Counted from the stretch's first letter, positions 32,737-44,260 are shown. The stretch: DNA of 64,000 bases from Bufo bufo (GCF_905171765.1 NC_053390.1:301609122-301673121); one strand, 5' to 3'. Program-made: numbers and translations. Notes: generated from the sequence alone by a model not told the origin.

Positions 32737-33199
32737 GTACAGTATGTATCAAAGTACTGACTAAAGTACAACCATGGTCTGAAGGGTGAATATTTTACTG
32801 GTTACAATCCACTTGGAAGCTCAATATGTTATTGACTACTAGGAACAACATACTAAATGTCCCACAGATTTGTAAGCCAGCCGGAGTGTACTTTGTGGGA
32901 AAGGAGATGGGGGTTTATAATACTAATATGGAAAACACTAGGTTGTGGTATATCTTTATTGGCAATAATGTGATTTGGTACCATCACGTGGGATGTAGCG
33001 GCACATTTCATCATAGATTGCTATAGGATAGAATTTCCTGCTCTGCATCACATCTGATTCAGCATTCAGGACACAAGCTTATATTACAGAACACAGCTGT
33101 CTGGGCTCCCCCTACACATTACAGTATATACGTCTCATGCTGCGAGTCATACACCATATACTGTACCATCTCATCTGCTTTATAGTGAATTGTGCCTCC
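32737..33199. other. Region upstream of the V segment
   Basis: Non-coding. It should hold the V promoter. TTTATAGTG at 33179-33187 lies 13-21 bp before the ATG and could be TATA-like, but I see no certain octamer or CRE-type site. Confidence 0.3.
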
Positions 33200-33726
33200 A
33201 TGAAAACCAGCCATGTTCTCTTCATTTTACTCACTCTTCATTCAGGTAATTATGATATTGACCTTTAATATTGACATTGTACAGTATATTACTTTACCTG
33301 ATGTTATAGATCAACCTAAAGATTTGTCAATGCTGGGTATGTCAAGAATTATTCTACATTTTGCTCTTTATAAAGTCTCAGCATTGACTATATGATCCCA
33401 TATGTTTATTGTTGTAGGTGAAGGTGCTGAAGACTATATTATGCCATCAGAGTCCGACATGTTTGCCAGAGGAGGAATGAATGTCACTCTATCCTGCTCC
33501 TACTCCAGTAGCTACACTGGAACCCTTTATCTGTACTGGTATCGTCATTATCCTGGGTCAGCTCCACAATTCATATTACATAAAGCTAACCAAGGATCTC
33601 ATGCTTATACTTCCCTATTTGCTGTTGGAAAAATCACATCTGAGGTGAAAACAAAGTCTACAAACCTATTTATCAGTGATGTGAAGACGGAGGACTCAGC
33701 CACCTACCTCTGCGCTATGCAGGCAG
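33200..33726 (+). CDS. T-cell receptor V gene segment (TRAV/TRDV-like), functional-looking
   Basis: Two exons: leader 33200-33245 (MKTSHVLFILLTLHS, hydrophobic signal core) with GT donor at 33246, and V exon 33418-33726 after TTGTAG. The codon split G|GT (phase 1) is the rule for immunoglobulin-superfamily V genes. The V domain has all landmarks: first cysteine in LSCSY, tryptophan in LYWYRHYPGSAPQF, and EDSATYLC before CAMQ. The reading frame is open to the recombination signal. CAM at the end and the YRHYPG text favour a TRA/TRD V gene, but other TCR V families cannot be excluded by eye. It would be joined to J (or D-J) in T cells to make the antigen-binding chain. Confidence 0.9.
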
Positions 33727-33765
33727 CACAGTGTCACACATCTAACCTCTCGTCCTACATAAACC
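33727..33765 (+). promoter_or_regulatory. V(D)J recombination signal, 23-bp spacer
   Basis: Heptamer CACAGTG (33727-33733) is perfect, the spacer is exactly 23 bp, and the nonamer ACATAAACC (33757-33765) differs from ACAAAAACC at one base. It directly abuts the V exon. A 23-spacer RSS on the 3' side of V is the arrangement of TCR V genes (and of IGHV and IGLV), recognised by RAG1/RAG2. Confidence 0.95.
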
Positions 33766-33943
33766 TCATACTGCCTGTATATGTTTTTTTTTTTTATGAT
33801 CCAACATCATTGTGATAGTTTAGACCATTTTTATATGTAAATTGATTTTAAGTATATTTTGTATAATTTTTTTCATTCACATGGTAAGTCCTAGTTACAT
33901 ACAGTAGTTCCAGTACATATAGATATAGGATGGAAATGGGGGG

Positions 33944-35521
33944 TGTAAGAAGGTACCTGGAATCATCGTGGATGGAAGGTATGTGTCACCGAGGTTCCTG
34001 GCCTCGGTGAAGTAAGAGCCGGTATTTTATGTGTCAGCAGCAGCTATTGCTAATTGACACCTTGAGATTTAGCATGGCTGTCATAGCTGATCCAGGATGG
34101 CTCTTACTGGGAGTATCTGTAAAGAAAAGGGGGTTAGTCAGCACATACCACTGCGCAGGTGCACACTGCCATAGCTAGAAACATAGAGAAAAAAGACATT
34201 GCAAGAACACTCTGCAAACCAGATAAAGTACAAAATAATGCCATAGTCACAAAAAATATTATACTGCTAATGCTATGCCTTTTTATAAAATGAGATGCTT
34301 GGCAAATGTATTTTGTACAAAACTATTTGAGCCCGTCTGCCAAACGTCAAGGCAATCTCTGTAAGACAGGAACCTAACACTAAATACTACCTGTTATGCG
34401 CCATAAAGTTCATAAAGTTAGCATTATTGTACTTTATCTGGTTTGCAGAGTGCTGTTGCATTGTCTTTTTTCTCTATGTTTCTAGCCATGGCAGTGTGCA
34501 CCTGGGCATTGGGATGTGCTGACCCCCTTTTCTTTGCAGATTTACAGCGCTGGAGGTGTGGCACTTCAGCGAGTCGTGCACTCCTGATTAGCCTGTCTGC
34601 CCCATAGGCTGATTTTAATTAGTTTCAGTATAAAGCTGTGGCCTTCTCTCACTACATTCATTAGAAGCTGTCTGGCACGAGGAAAGGTATGGAGTGGGCT
34701 TGGCATGCAAGTTGGTACCTGCACCTCTTGGAAGTAACGAAGGCCACTATGGCACCAAAAATGGTAAAAGGCAGAGTGGACCCAGCATGCATGTGGAACC
34801 AACACTTCCTGAACTTTAGGGCGGCCAATATGTTGCATAACAGGTAGTATTTAGTGTTAAGTTCCCATCTTACAGAGATTGCCTTGACGTGTGGCAGACG
34901 GGCTCAAATGGTTTTGTACAAAATGCATTTGCCAAGCATCTCACTTTATAAATAAGCGTAGCATTAGCACTATAATATTTTTTGTGACTATGGCATTATT
35001 GTACTTTATCTGGTTTGCAGAGTGTTGTTGCATTGTCTTTTTTCTCTATCTTACTGGGGGTAGTCAAAGTGCTGGGTGGTTGACTACTCCCCATGTTCCA
35101 GGCCGGGTTTTGCCAGGCATAAAAACCAGCCAGCACTGCCAGGTGTGGTGGATTTACCTCCCTCTGACACTGGAGCTCAGGAGTCTGTGTGCTGTTAACT
35201 GAGGGCTGTGCTGGGATTTGAGGTTTGAGCCGGGCTGGAGGATTCAGGCCCCTATAAAGGCGAACAGGCTGCCTATGGACTTGATGAGGCTCAACTGCTA
35301 ACAGGGTGTGAATTAACACCCAGGAAAAAAGGTGACTTTAATTGTTCATGGACTTTCCTTGTTTGTGAACAAACACCAAGCAACCTGCGTTTCGTGATAC
35401 ACCTTATCTGCATTTTTTTATACACCAATGTGTGAATAAACACCGCTGTTTGATTCAAGAACTGTGTACTTTGCCTCTATACTGCATCCGCTAGTCCTAA
35501 CTACCAGAGCGAATCCCCACA
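33944..35521 (+). repeat. 5' LTR of the Gmr1-type element (interrupted)
   Basis: Starts TGTAAGAAGG and ends CGAATCCCCACA. Apart from the insertion at 34116-35049, and 60-odd extra bases near 35320-35385, it matches the 566-bp 3' LTR. AATAAA (35434) fits a polyadenylation signal. The primer-binding site would begin at ATTGGTGGAGG, right after 35521. Confidence 0.88.
34116..35049. mobile_element. Fold-back element inside the 5' LTR, 13-bp target duplication
   Basis: The segment is flanked by CTTACTGGGAGTA (34103-34115) and CTTACTGGGGGTA (35050-35062), 12 of 13 identical. The uninterrupted 3' LTR shows a single copy of this motif, which proves the insertion. Its two sides (about 34190-34400 and 34840-35045) are inverted copies about 200 bp long. 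A third partial copy of the end lies inside at 34424-34540 in the orientation of the right arm. No coding potential. A 13-bp duplication is unusual for a DNA MITE and more like target-primed retrotransposition. Confidence 0.72.
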
Positions 35522-35603
35522 ATTGGTGGAGGTTGTGGGCAAGCGCAGTGAGGCTGGCGTGAACGCCAATATATTTTTGGGTTTGCATTTTTGTGTACAG
35601 TTG

Positions 35604-36378
35604 TATGTCATACATCAAACCAGCTTTGTTTCAACCCGTGCCCCACGACAAAATGGAGGCTGATGTGAAGGCCCTCATGGAGGCTAATTTGCAGCAGTGA
35701 GAGACCAACCTGCACCAATGGGTGGCCAATAAGCAGCAGCAAGAGACCAACCAGTTGCTGCTACAACATGTGATGGCTTTGCAGACAGCAGGAGCAACCC
35801 CAAGCATCCACGATGACCGGAAAGTAGTCCGTGCAGCGATCCCTAAGATGACACCTGCAGACAACATCGAAACCTACCTGGCGATGTACGAGAAAGTGGC
35901 CACCAGGGAAAAGCTGCCCCGAGACCAGTGGGCTGAGGTAGTCAGTCCTTTCCTGGCATCAGAGTCCTAGCGGGTGTATTTCAACTTGCCGGACGATCAA
36001 GCAGCCGACTACCAGAAGGTAAAGGGTGAGATTTTGGCAAGGCTGGGGGTGAATGTGTTTGTCCCACATCAGTGGGAGTTTAACGCCGGCTGAGCCTGCG
36101 AGACCCCATCATTATAACTTACTCCACCTTTTGCAAAAGTGGCTACAGCCTCATGTGCTGAGTTCCACGGCTATGCTGGATAGAATATTGGCTGACATAT
36201 TCTGGAAGGCGCTGCCACCCCCTCTCCAGCACTGGATCGGTCTGGAAATACCCTGGAAATGGTGGACCTGGTGGAACGCTACGATGCCACCAAGAATCTC
36301 AAGGTGGGTTCTTTTGGGAGGATGGCAGGCAAACTCCAGATCTCCCCACCCTAAGCCCACCGGTATGAGCCAATGAAA
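35604..36378 (+). pseudogene. gag: Gag of the Gmr1-type element, with stops
   Basis: The frame opens MSYIKPALFQPVPHD at 35604 and is interrupted by TGA near 35698 and TAG near 35968. Further frame changes follow near 36050. The readable part, ETYLAMYEKVATREKLPRDQ and VYFNLPDDQAADYQKVK, resembles the SCAN-like capsid segment. SCAN domains of vertebrate zinc-finger proteins are thought to derive from Gmr1-like Gag. A degraded zinc knuckle (CWQFQESGHTRAEC, second cysteine lost) follows at about 36420. Confidence 0.75.
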
Positions 36379-38190
36379 CCCCCCCGGGAGGTTCCCCCTA
36401 TGGGCCGGACACAGTTAATCTGCTGGCAGTTTCAGGAATCTGGCCACACCAGGGCTGAGTGTCCTCATCGGGTTAAGCCCATGAACACTAATTGTGGTTA
36501 CCGACAATCGCTATATGCTAGGAAACTGTGTGCCACAGGTACCCCAGAGGCTCTAGACCACTTGTGCCAGGTGGAAGTGGGAGACACTCAAGCGGAGGCA
36601 CTGCTGGACTCAGGGAGCTTGGTAAGTGCTACCCTGGTGCGGTCCGCTGAGTATACTGGCCGGAATGTTGAGGTGATGTGCATTCATGGAGGCTTGAAAG
36701 ACTACCCCACCACGCTGGTGTCTCTAACCACGGTGGCCGGCAGGTGGATCCATGAAGTGGCAGTCGCTACAAATCTCTACTATGAACTCATAATAGGGAG
36801 ATACTTTCCAGATTTCCTTGCCCTATGGCCGGTTGTGAGAGTTAAGGATACTCCTGAGACAGGAATAAGCCCAGGAGACTGGCCTTGTTCAGGGGGACGG
36901 CCAGAACCCTGGGAACCTGAGACCGAAGGGCCAGCAGTAGGGGAGACCGCAACTTTGGTGGAAGAGGGGGAGACGTGGAGAAGTTGCCAATGGGTCCTGG
37001 GTTGGCAGACTTCAACGTCTCCGAGGAGAATTTCAGTACAGCCCAACACCGAGAACCAACCCTATCCCAGGCCGGGGAGAATGTGGTTATACTTGATGGT
37101 GTACCCCCACAACCTGGGGCCAAGTCGATGTTTCCCCATTTTGTGGTCCACCAGAATATGCTATATCGGGTAAACCAGCTGCGGGGTGAACCTGTTGTAA
37201 AGTTGGTGGTGCCCGGGGCCTATCGAAAACTTGTGTTAGAGTTAGCCCACTAACATGTTCTTGGGGGTCATCTGGGACTGCAGAAGACACAAGACCGGAT
37301 ACTACAACGGTTTTACTGGCCCAGTGTCTTTAGAGAGGTGGATGACTTTTGTAAGTCTTGCCCGACCTGCCAAACCACTGGCCCCCACACCTGTTCCGCA
37401 GTCCCTTAGTTTCCCTCCCGATTATGGAGGTACCATTTGCGAGAATCGCTATGGATCTCGTTGGCCCAGTACCGATGTCTGCTAGGGGGCACCAACACAT
37501 CTTGGTCGTCCTGGACTACGGCACTCTGTCCCCGGAGGCGGTGCCACTGCGACATACATCGGCCAAACTCATAGCAAAAGAGTTAATGGAGATGTTGTCC
37601 CGAGTGGTGATACCCAAAGAGGTTCTGACTAGTGATGGACGAACATCTGCCGCGAATGCTATCAAATGTTCGTGAACCGCAAGTTCGCGGCAGGTCCCAT
37701 TCATTTTAATGGCAGGTGAACCTGAAAAACCTTCAGCTCATATTTGCAGCCAAGAAATAATTACTAGAAGTTCACAAATAGTCCCACAACATGGACAGTG
37801 ACATACCAGATGTATTATTCGAATTTGCGATCTCCATTCATTATTTTTTTCAATGTGAAATATCGGCAATATAATTTTTGCGTGCGCACATGCGCAAATG
37901 CACTATACAGTACCCAAATGCACTATAAAGAAAGTATATTGGTATATAACACCCCGCTTTAATCAGTTTTTTTGGGGGACGACTGGTATATCACACCAGT
38001 AGAAATTATTTGTTCCAATAACGCTTGTCCCTCTATATACCTGCAGTATCGCAGCAGAACCGCACACAACTGACGCACAATACAAATGCACTATAATATA
38101 CTTTCTAACAGTATATTATAACATTGTACAAGGAAGGCAATCCATTAGAATATACATAAAGATAAAACTTAACCTTTAATAATTTTATTA

Positions 38191-38530
38191 TGAGGGTCCA
38201 TTCACACGTTCGTAAGTGTTTTGCAAAACACAGACACCGGCAATGTGCATTCCGCAATTTATGGACCGCACATCGCCGGCACTATAATAGAAAATGCCTA
38301 ATCTTGTCTGCAATTGCGGACAAGAATAGGACATGTTCTATTTTTTTGCGGAAACGGAACCACAGATGCGGAAGTGCGGATCCACAAATGCGGATGTGGA
38401 TCCGTAATTGCGGATGCGGACAGCACATTCCGGCCCCATTGAAAATGAATGGGTCTGCACCCGTTCCGCAAAATTGCGGAACAGATGCGGACCCATTTTG
38501 TGGACGTGTGAATGGAAAAGATATCCCTCA
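38191..38530. mobile_element. MITE of the GCGGACC-rich family
   Basis: The ends TGAGGGTCCATTCACACGT and ACGTGTGAATGGA...TCCCTCA pair, with a small insertion on the right. The interior shares GCGGATGCGGACAGCAC and GAATGGGTCTGCACC with 21392-21673 and 62798-63121. A target duplication is not clear. Confidence 0.65.
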
Positions 38531-39650
38531 AAATGAAAATAAATTTCATTATTAAAGTTAAGCAAAAAGCATAGTCGTGGTAGGCAATAACAAGTGCTCG
38601 GCGGCACTAAATCAGGTGCTCGGTGGCCCCAAATCAGAAACCATATGTCCTACCATAATCCGGGGGGTTCCAGTGCACATCCATGAATCCCAGAGAGAAA
38701 GCAAAAAACATCTATCCCTGGGCTAGATGATGATGTGGTATTGAAGGACAGGGTGGGCAAAGAACTGTCCCTGATATTCAGGGCCGCTGATAGAAATCAT
38801 GGGGCCCCGTACAGCATACATGACGGGGCCCCCTTCAGCTCCACCCCCTGATCCCTCCTTCAGCCACACCCCTGGCCCCGCCCTTGGCCCCTCCCCAGAC
38901 GCCGCCTTGAAACAACATGCAGATTTGTCTACAAGTGATATTTATTTTTCTCCAGCCAGTTATAAGTTTTATTATCCAAAATAAATACTGTTTTCAGATG
39001 AGAACAGACCTCTTTAATATCAATATGTAATAAAAAAACATTAATGAATAAATGAAGAGGTATTTTGAAAAAATTAGGAAGATTAAACAAATGATAAAGG
39101 TGGAAAAAAAACAACAAGCCAGGTCTCGTTAAAGATAGTTTACTGTAGACAACTCAACTACAGTGGGGTAGCCAGGCCTGAAATAATAATTAGAGTGAGC
39201 CTGCAGACAGTAGATCTTGACCCCCCCCCCCCAAACAAGTACATTCATACCTGTTATCCTGATTCCTGGCCCCAGGACAGAGTCACTTCCTCCTTCACTG
39301 TAGATAGACTGTAGTAGTAGCGCTGGCTGCTGTGCTGTCTGCCTCCCTGGATTCCTGGATTCGCTGCCCGGAGTGTCACAAAATTTTTTATTTTTTTTCC
39401 TTTCTTCACTGCCAGTGGTGCTTTTCCTTCTCTCACTCTCTTCCCTGGCGCCGCGGAGGGAGAAGAATCACTCCGCGGCGCCAGGGAAGGACAAGCTGGC
39501 CGGGACTTGATTCTGCAGAGCAGACTGAGCAGAGCAAATGAGCGGGCGCGGGAGAGAGAAGAGAAGAGATATAATAAGGCAGACCAAGCAGCTGCCTTAG
39601 GGCGCAGAGACGGGGGGGGGGGGGGGCGGAAAAATGAAACTTTTTTTAAT

Positions 39651-40203
39651 ACCCCGTATTTTTCGCCCCTGGGTCTTATGGGGCGAATACTAATAAAGCG
39701 CTTTATTAGTACCGGACGACTGGGAAGCGTGAAGGATCTGTACTCACCGCTTCCTGGTCCTCCGCTCGGTTGTTTGCTGTAAAGGGCTGCACACCATGTG
39801 ACCTCACTGTGCGCAGCCTTCACAGCTGACAGCCGAGAACCAGGAAGAAGAGAGAGATCGCTGGTGGTGAGGAGCGGCGGTGTCCAGGAGCAGGAGAGAT
39901 AAGGTTTTTTTATTTGGCTGATGGCTGACATGGGGGGGCATGATGGCTGACATGGGGGCGCATGATGGCTGACATGAGGGCATGATGGCTGACATGGGGA
40001 TGATGGTTGACATGGGGGGCTAATGGCTGACATGGGGGGCTTATCTGAGGCATTGGGGGTCTGATCTGAGGTCTGATTGACATTGGGGGTCTGATTGCTG
40101 GTCTGACCTGAGGTGCAATGGAAAATATGTTTTTCTTATTATCCTCCTCTAAAACCTAGGTGCGTCTTATGGGCCGGTGCATCTTAGAGGGCAAAAAATA
40201 CGG
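39651..40203. mobile_element. MITE with CCGTATTTTTCGCCC ends
   Basis: The left end ACCCCGTATTTTTCGCCCC and the right end GGGCAAAAAATACGG form an inverted pair. GGGTCTTATGGGGCG on the left is mirrored by TGCGTCTTATGGGCC on the right. It holds the minisatellite at 39915-40110. No coding potential. Confidence 0.6.
39915..40110. repeat. Minisatellite, about 20-bp unit
   Basis: Repeats of ATGGCTGACATGGGGGGC with varying G number, followed by units of GGTCTGATTGACATTGGG. The minus-strand translation gives repeated CQPSCPHVS-type text, which is repeat-driven and not a gene. Confidence 0.8.
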
Positions 40204-42679
40204 TCCTAAAACCAGCGATTGTCTGAAGCAGACAAAAGATACCAAGGCCACACAGAGGAGAAGCCAGCTGCTGAAGACGGGACCAGGGCCAGGTGAGCTG
40301 CGGGGGGGGGGGGGGGCAAAATGTAGCTTTGCTTGTGTTGGCAAAAATCCTTGCACCGGCCCTGCCTATACTAGTCCTTAAACTGACTTTTGTGGCCCTA
40401 TTAGCTAGCGTTTGGTGTCCCTAACAGCCTGTCCCTGCTCCACACAGCAACCTCTCCCTACACTGGCAAAACACTGAATGTAAAATGGCGGCCAGATCAG
40501 GTTTATTTATAGGGTAGGGGATATGTCCATGTGCTGAAATGTCTCAATTGGCTGTCCTGTACCACCTGATGGATGTGTCATGGGTCAATGGTCATGCGGG
40601 AGCTCTGTAAGTTGCTGAATATCAAACAGATACGGACATCCGTCTATCACCCGCAAACTGACGGCCTAGTAGAAAGGTTTACTCAAACGTTAAAAACAAT
40701 GTTAAAACGAGTAGTAGCTAAGGATGGAAAGGACTAGGCCCTCCTTCTGCCCTATCTTATGTTCGCAGTGCGAGAAGTGCCCCAGGCCTCTACTGGGTTC
40801 TCCCCCTTTCTAAATACTATATGGCAGACATCCACGTGGTCTGTCGGACATACAGTAGCCATAGAGGTGTGGGAGCAACAGCCCACACCATATAAAAGTG
40901 TTGTTGAATACGTCACCCAGATGCAGGAACGTATGGAAACCGCTGGTAAAGGAACATATGGAGGCAGCTCAGCAAGCTCAAAGTCGGGTGTATAATCGTC
41001 AGGCTCGTGCTGGATCTTAAACCCTGGGAGATCGGGTTTTGGTTCTGGTACAGACAGTGGACAGTAAGTTACTGGCTAGGTGGCAGGGACCTTACGAGGT
41101 ACTATAAAAGGTTGGAGAAGTAAACTACAAGGTACACCAGCCAGGGTGGCGGAAGCCGGAGCAGGTGTATCATGTGAATTTACTCAAACAGTTGGAAGGA
41201 ATAAGGAGACCAGTACTGACGATAGCCCGCGGCTGAATTTTTTAGGGGAGAGGTTCCGGCCCCTATGTCTGATGTAGGGGAAGTGGTTTGCCACAGTGAA
41301 GTGATTGCTGACAGCCTCTCCTCTAAACAGACTCAGGATGCCAGGGAGTTCGTCAGCAGGAACACGGATGTGTTCTCAGACCTCCCTGGACGCACTTCCA
41401 TAATCCAGCATGACATTGTCACTGGGTACCCGAAGCTCGGTGACAGGCCATCTCTGAGAAAGTACAACTAATGCTGCAACTAGACGTCATCGAGGATTCT
41501 AGAAGTGAGTGGGCCAGCCCTATAGTACTGATACCCAAACCAGACGGGACGTTGTGGTTTTGTAACGATTTTCGAAAATTAAACGAGCTATCCAAGTTTG
41601 ACGCGTATCCCATGCCCCGGGTAGACGAGCTGATTGGGAGGTTAGGACAACCCCGGTATTTTTCTGTTTTGGACCTCACCAAAGGTTACTGGCAGGTACC
41701 CTTGATGGAGGCTGCCAAAGAGAAAACGGCCTTCATCACACCGAAGGGGCTGTACCAGTATAAGGTGTTACCCTTTGGTCTGCATGGCGCCCCCCGCCAC
41801 TTTCCAAAAGCTAATGGACATTGTGCTGCGACCACATCGTCGGAACACTTCGGCTTACCTGGACGATATTGTTATCCACAGTACCGACTGGAAAAGTTAC
41901 CTGCTCAAAGTGCAGGCTGTAGTAGACTCCCTTCGAAAAGCTGGACTAACAGCTAACCCAAAAAAATGCGCGATAGAGTTAGAGGAGACAAAATACCTGG
42001 GGTATGTCATTGGGCGTGGATTGATAAAACCCAAAGTAACCAAAATAGAGGCGATAAGAAATTGGCTTCGACCTGTCACCACTAAACAACTAAAGTCGTT
42101 CCTAGGAATGATAGGCTATTACATGAGTTCCCCACTTTGCCACTATAGCCGCGCCCAAGCTCTTGAAGAGATGAAAATCAGTGATGGTTTTCTGGGATGA
42201 GTGGACGGAAGAGTCTTTTTCCACTTTGAAGTCATCCCTTTGGGGGTCACCGGTTTTGGTGATGCCCGACTTCAATAGGCAGACAGATGCCTACGAAGTA
42301 GGCCTCGGTGCTGTACTCTCTCAGGAAGTCAACGGGGAGGAGCATCCCGTTGTCTTTTTAAGCCGCGAGCTCACCCCAGCCCAAACCAGCTATAGTATAA
42401 TGGAAAGAGAGTGCCTGGCTATCAAATGGGCTCTCGAGTCTCTCCGCTACTATTTGTTGGGAAGAAAGTTCCACCTGGTGACTGACCACTCCACTCTCAA
42501 GTGGATGAGCCAGGCCAAAGAGACAAATGCCTGAGTCACCAGGTGGTTCCTGTCCATACAGAACTTTAAGTTCTCCGTGGAACACAGGGCAGGCCGATTG
42601 CAGGGAAACGCGGATGCTTTGTCCTGGGTATACTGTATGGCAGGTGTTCACCCCCTCAGGGTTGAACAAAGGGGGGGTA

Positions 42680-43245
42680 TATAAGAAGGTACCTGGAATC
42701 ATCGTGGATGGAAGGTAGGTGTCACCAAGATTCCTGGCCTCGGTGAAGTTAGAGCCGGTATTTTATGTGTCAGCAGCAGCTATTGCTGATTGACACCTTG
42801 AGATTTAGCATGGCTGTCATAGCTGATCCGGGACGGCTCTTACTGGGAGTAGTCAAAGTGCTGGGTGGGTGGCTACTCCCCATGTTCCAGGCCGGGTTTT
42901 GCAAGGCATAAAAACCAGGAGGCACTGCCAGGTGTGGTGGATTTACTTCCCTCTGACAGTGGAGCTCAGGAGTCTGTGTGCTGTTAACTGAGGGCTGTTC
43001 TGGGATTTGAGGTTTGAGCCAGGCTGGAGGACTCAGGCCCTTCTAAAGGTGAACAGGCCACCTATGGACGTGATGAGGCTGAACTGCTAACAGGGTGTGA
43101 AATAACACCTGCATTTTCTGATACACCTTATCTGTATTTTGTTATACACCAATGTGTGAATAAACATCACTGTTTGATTCAAGAACTGTGTACTTTGCCT
43201 CTATACTGCATCCACTAGTCCTAACTACCAGCGCGAATCCCCACA
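42680..43245 (+). repeat. 3' LTR of the Gmr1-type element
   Basis: A 566-bp copy of the LTR, beginning TATAAGAAGG (the expected TG has become TA) and ending CGAATCCCCACA, followed by the GGGGG duplication. It shows the uninterrupted sequence into which 34116-35049 was inserted in the other LTR. Confidence 0.88.
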
Positions 43246-43612
43246 GGGGGTTCAGAGATCTGAGACCCTACCAAGGAGAAATTGTTTCTGGCAATGACTC
43301 TAACAGCCCTAATATATTTCTAGCCCTTTAAGGTTTAAGACTAAAGGGTTCATATACAACATTATTACTTATATTGATGATAGAAGTGGAAACAAGTGAT
43401 GATCATGACCAACAAGCATTTTGAAGGGATGAAAAGGAAAGTGCAAGGGACAATGCCTTCAATACTGAACTTCTGGAAAACCCCTTTAGGGTAACTGCAC
43501 ACAGTTCGGATTCCGTGCAAATTTTCCCCACACAGATTTTAGTATGGGCAAACAGTAGCATAATACAGTCCCAGCAAAGCGAATGAGATTTGCCCGATCT
43601 AATGTATACTTT

Positions 43613-44260
43613 GGGAGAGATTTATCAAAAGTGGTGTAAAGAAAAACTGGCTTAGGCTACTTTCACACTCGCGTTTGGTGCGAATCTGTCATGGATCTGC
43701 ACAGACGGATCCGTTCAGATAATACAAATGTCTGCATCCGTTCACAACGGATCCGTTTGTATTATCTGTAACATAGCCAAGACGGATCCGTCTTGAACAC
43801 CATTGAAAGTCAATGGGGGACGGATCCGCTTACTATTGTGCCAGATTGTGTCATAGAAAACGGATCTGTCCCCATTGACTTACATTGTGTGTCAGAACGG
43901 ATCCGATTGTCTCAGTTTCGTCAGACAAACACCAAAACGCTGCAAGCAGCGTTTTGGTGTTCGCCTCCAAAGCGGAATAGAGATGGAATGGAGGCAAACT
44001 GATGCGTTCTGAGCGGATCCTTTTCCATTCAGAATGCATTAGGGCAAAACTGATCGGACCGCTTGTGAAAGCCCTGAACGGATCTCACAAACGGAAAGCC
44101 AAATGCCAGTGTGAAAGTAGCCTTAGTTGCTCACAGCATCCAAACAGATTCCACCTTTCATTTTTCAGAACTCCTTTGGGAAATGAAAGGTGGAAAATGA
44201 TTGGTTGTTATGGGCAACTAAGCAAGCTCTACTTTACAGCAGTTTTGATAAATCTCTCCC
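43613..44260. mobile_element. Middle MITE of the nest
   Basis: GGGAGAGATTTATCAAAA on the left and TTTTGATAAATCTCTCCC on the right are exact inverted ends. Inside, GATTCCACCTTTCATTTT faces GAAAGGTGGAAAATGATTGG. The left arm is interrupted by the inner MITE 43655-44122. Confidence 0.78.
43655..44122. mobile_element. Inner MITE, TTA duplication
   Basis: The ends GGCTACTTTCACACTCGCG and AGTGTGAAAGTAGCC are flanked by TTA (43652-43654 and 44123-44125). It is a sister copy of 63307-63772, sharing GGATCCGTCTTGAACACCA and the GCAAGCAGCG/GCAGGCAGTG centre. It is non-coding. Confidence 0.8.

Larger units (their letters stand above)
38779..40364. mobile_element. Probable hAT MITE with CAGGGCCG ends
   Basis: CAGGGCCGCTG at the left and CACCGGCCCTG at the right are an inverted pair in hAT style. 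The flanking octamers CTGATATT and CCTATACT agree at only 5 of 8 positions, so it is old or misassigned. It encloses the element 39651-40203. C and G homopolymers occur at 39221-39232, 39611-39626 and 40301-40315. Confidence 0.45.
37630..40590. mobile_element. hAT-like element inserted in integrase, itself holding other elements
   Basis: The left end TAGTGATGGACGAACAT is hAT-type, and the sequence on both sides is integrase (up to VLTS before, MRELCKLLNIKQ after). The right end near 40590 is blurred, and the text there (GGCGGCCAGATCAGG, CACCTGATGG) is repeat-like. No transposase remains. It contains the MITE 38191-38530, the element 38779-40364 and, inside that, 39651-40203. Confidence 0.6.
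36373..42640 (+). pseudogene. pol: Pol of the Gmr1-type element (PR-INT-RT-RH), broken
   Basis: Protease text ALLDSGSLVSATL lies near 36600. The integrase zinc-binding part (GGHLGLQKTQ to CKSCPTCQ) is near 37260-37375, and the first half of the integrase core (MDLVGPVPMS) near 37450. After the insertion at 37630, integrase resumes near 40590 with SVYHPQTDGLVERFTQTL. Reverse transcriptase follows at about 41470-42120, with DFRKLNELSKFDAYPMPR, LDLTKGYWQVPL and YLDDIVIH near 41860. RNase H (42200-42640, with YSIMERECLAIKWALESLRY) ends shortly before the polypurine tract (AAAGGGGGGG) at 42668. Internal stops occur in each domain. Confidence 0.88.
33944..43245 (+). mobile_element. Gmr1-type Gypsy LTR retrotransposon, split by nested insertions
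   Basis: LTRs at 33944-35521 (with an insertion) and 42680-43245 flank a plus-strand gag-pol region. GGGGG at 33939-33943 and 43246-43250 is the 5-bp target duplication. The pol order is protease, integrase, reverse transcriptase, RNase H: integrase comes before RT, as in Copia but with Gypsy-type proteins. This order is known for Gmr1-like elements. Stops and frameshifts in gag and pol and a 3-kb insertion in integrase make it dead. Confidence 0.88.

Noticed and set aside
39254..40033. 259-codon minus-strand ORF
   Set aside because: Its N-terminus is minisatellite translation (repeated CQPSCPHVS-type text) and the rest crosses several MITE boundaries.
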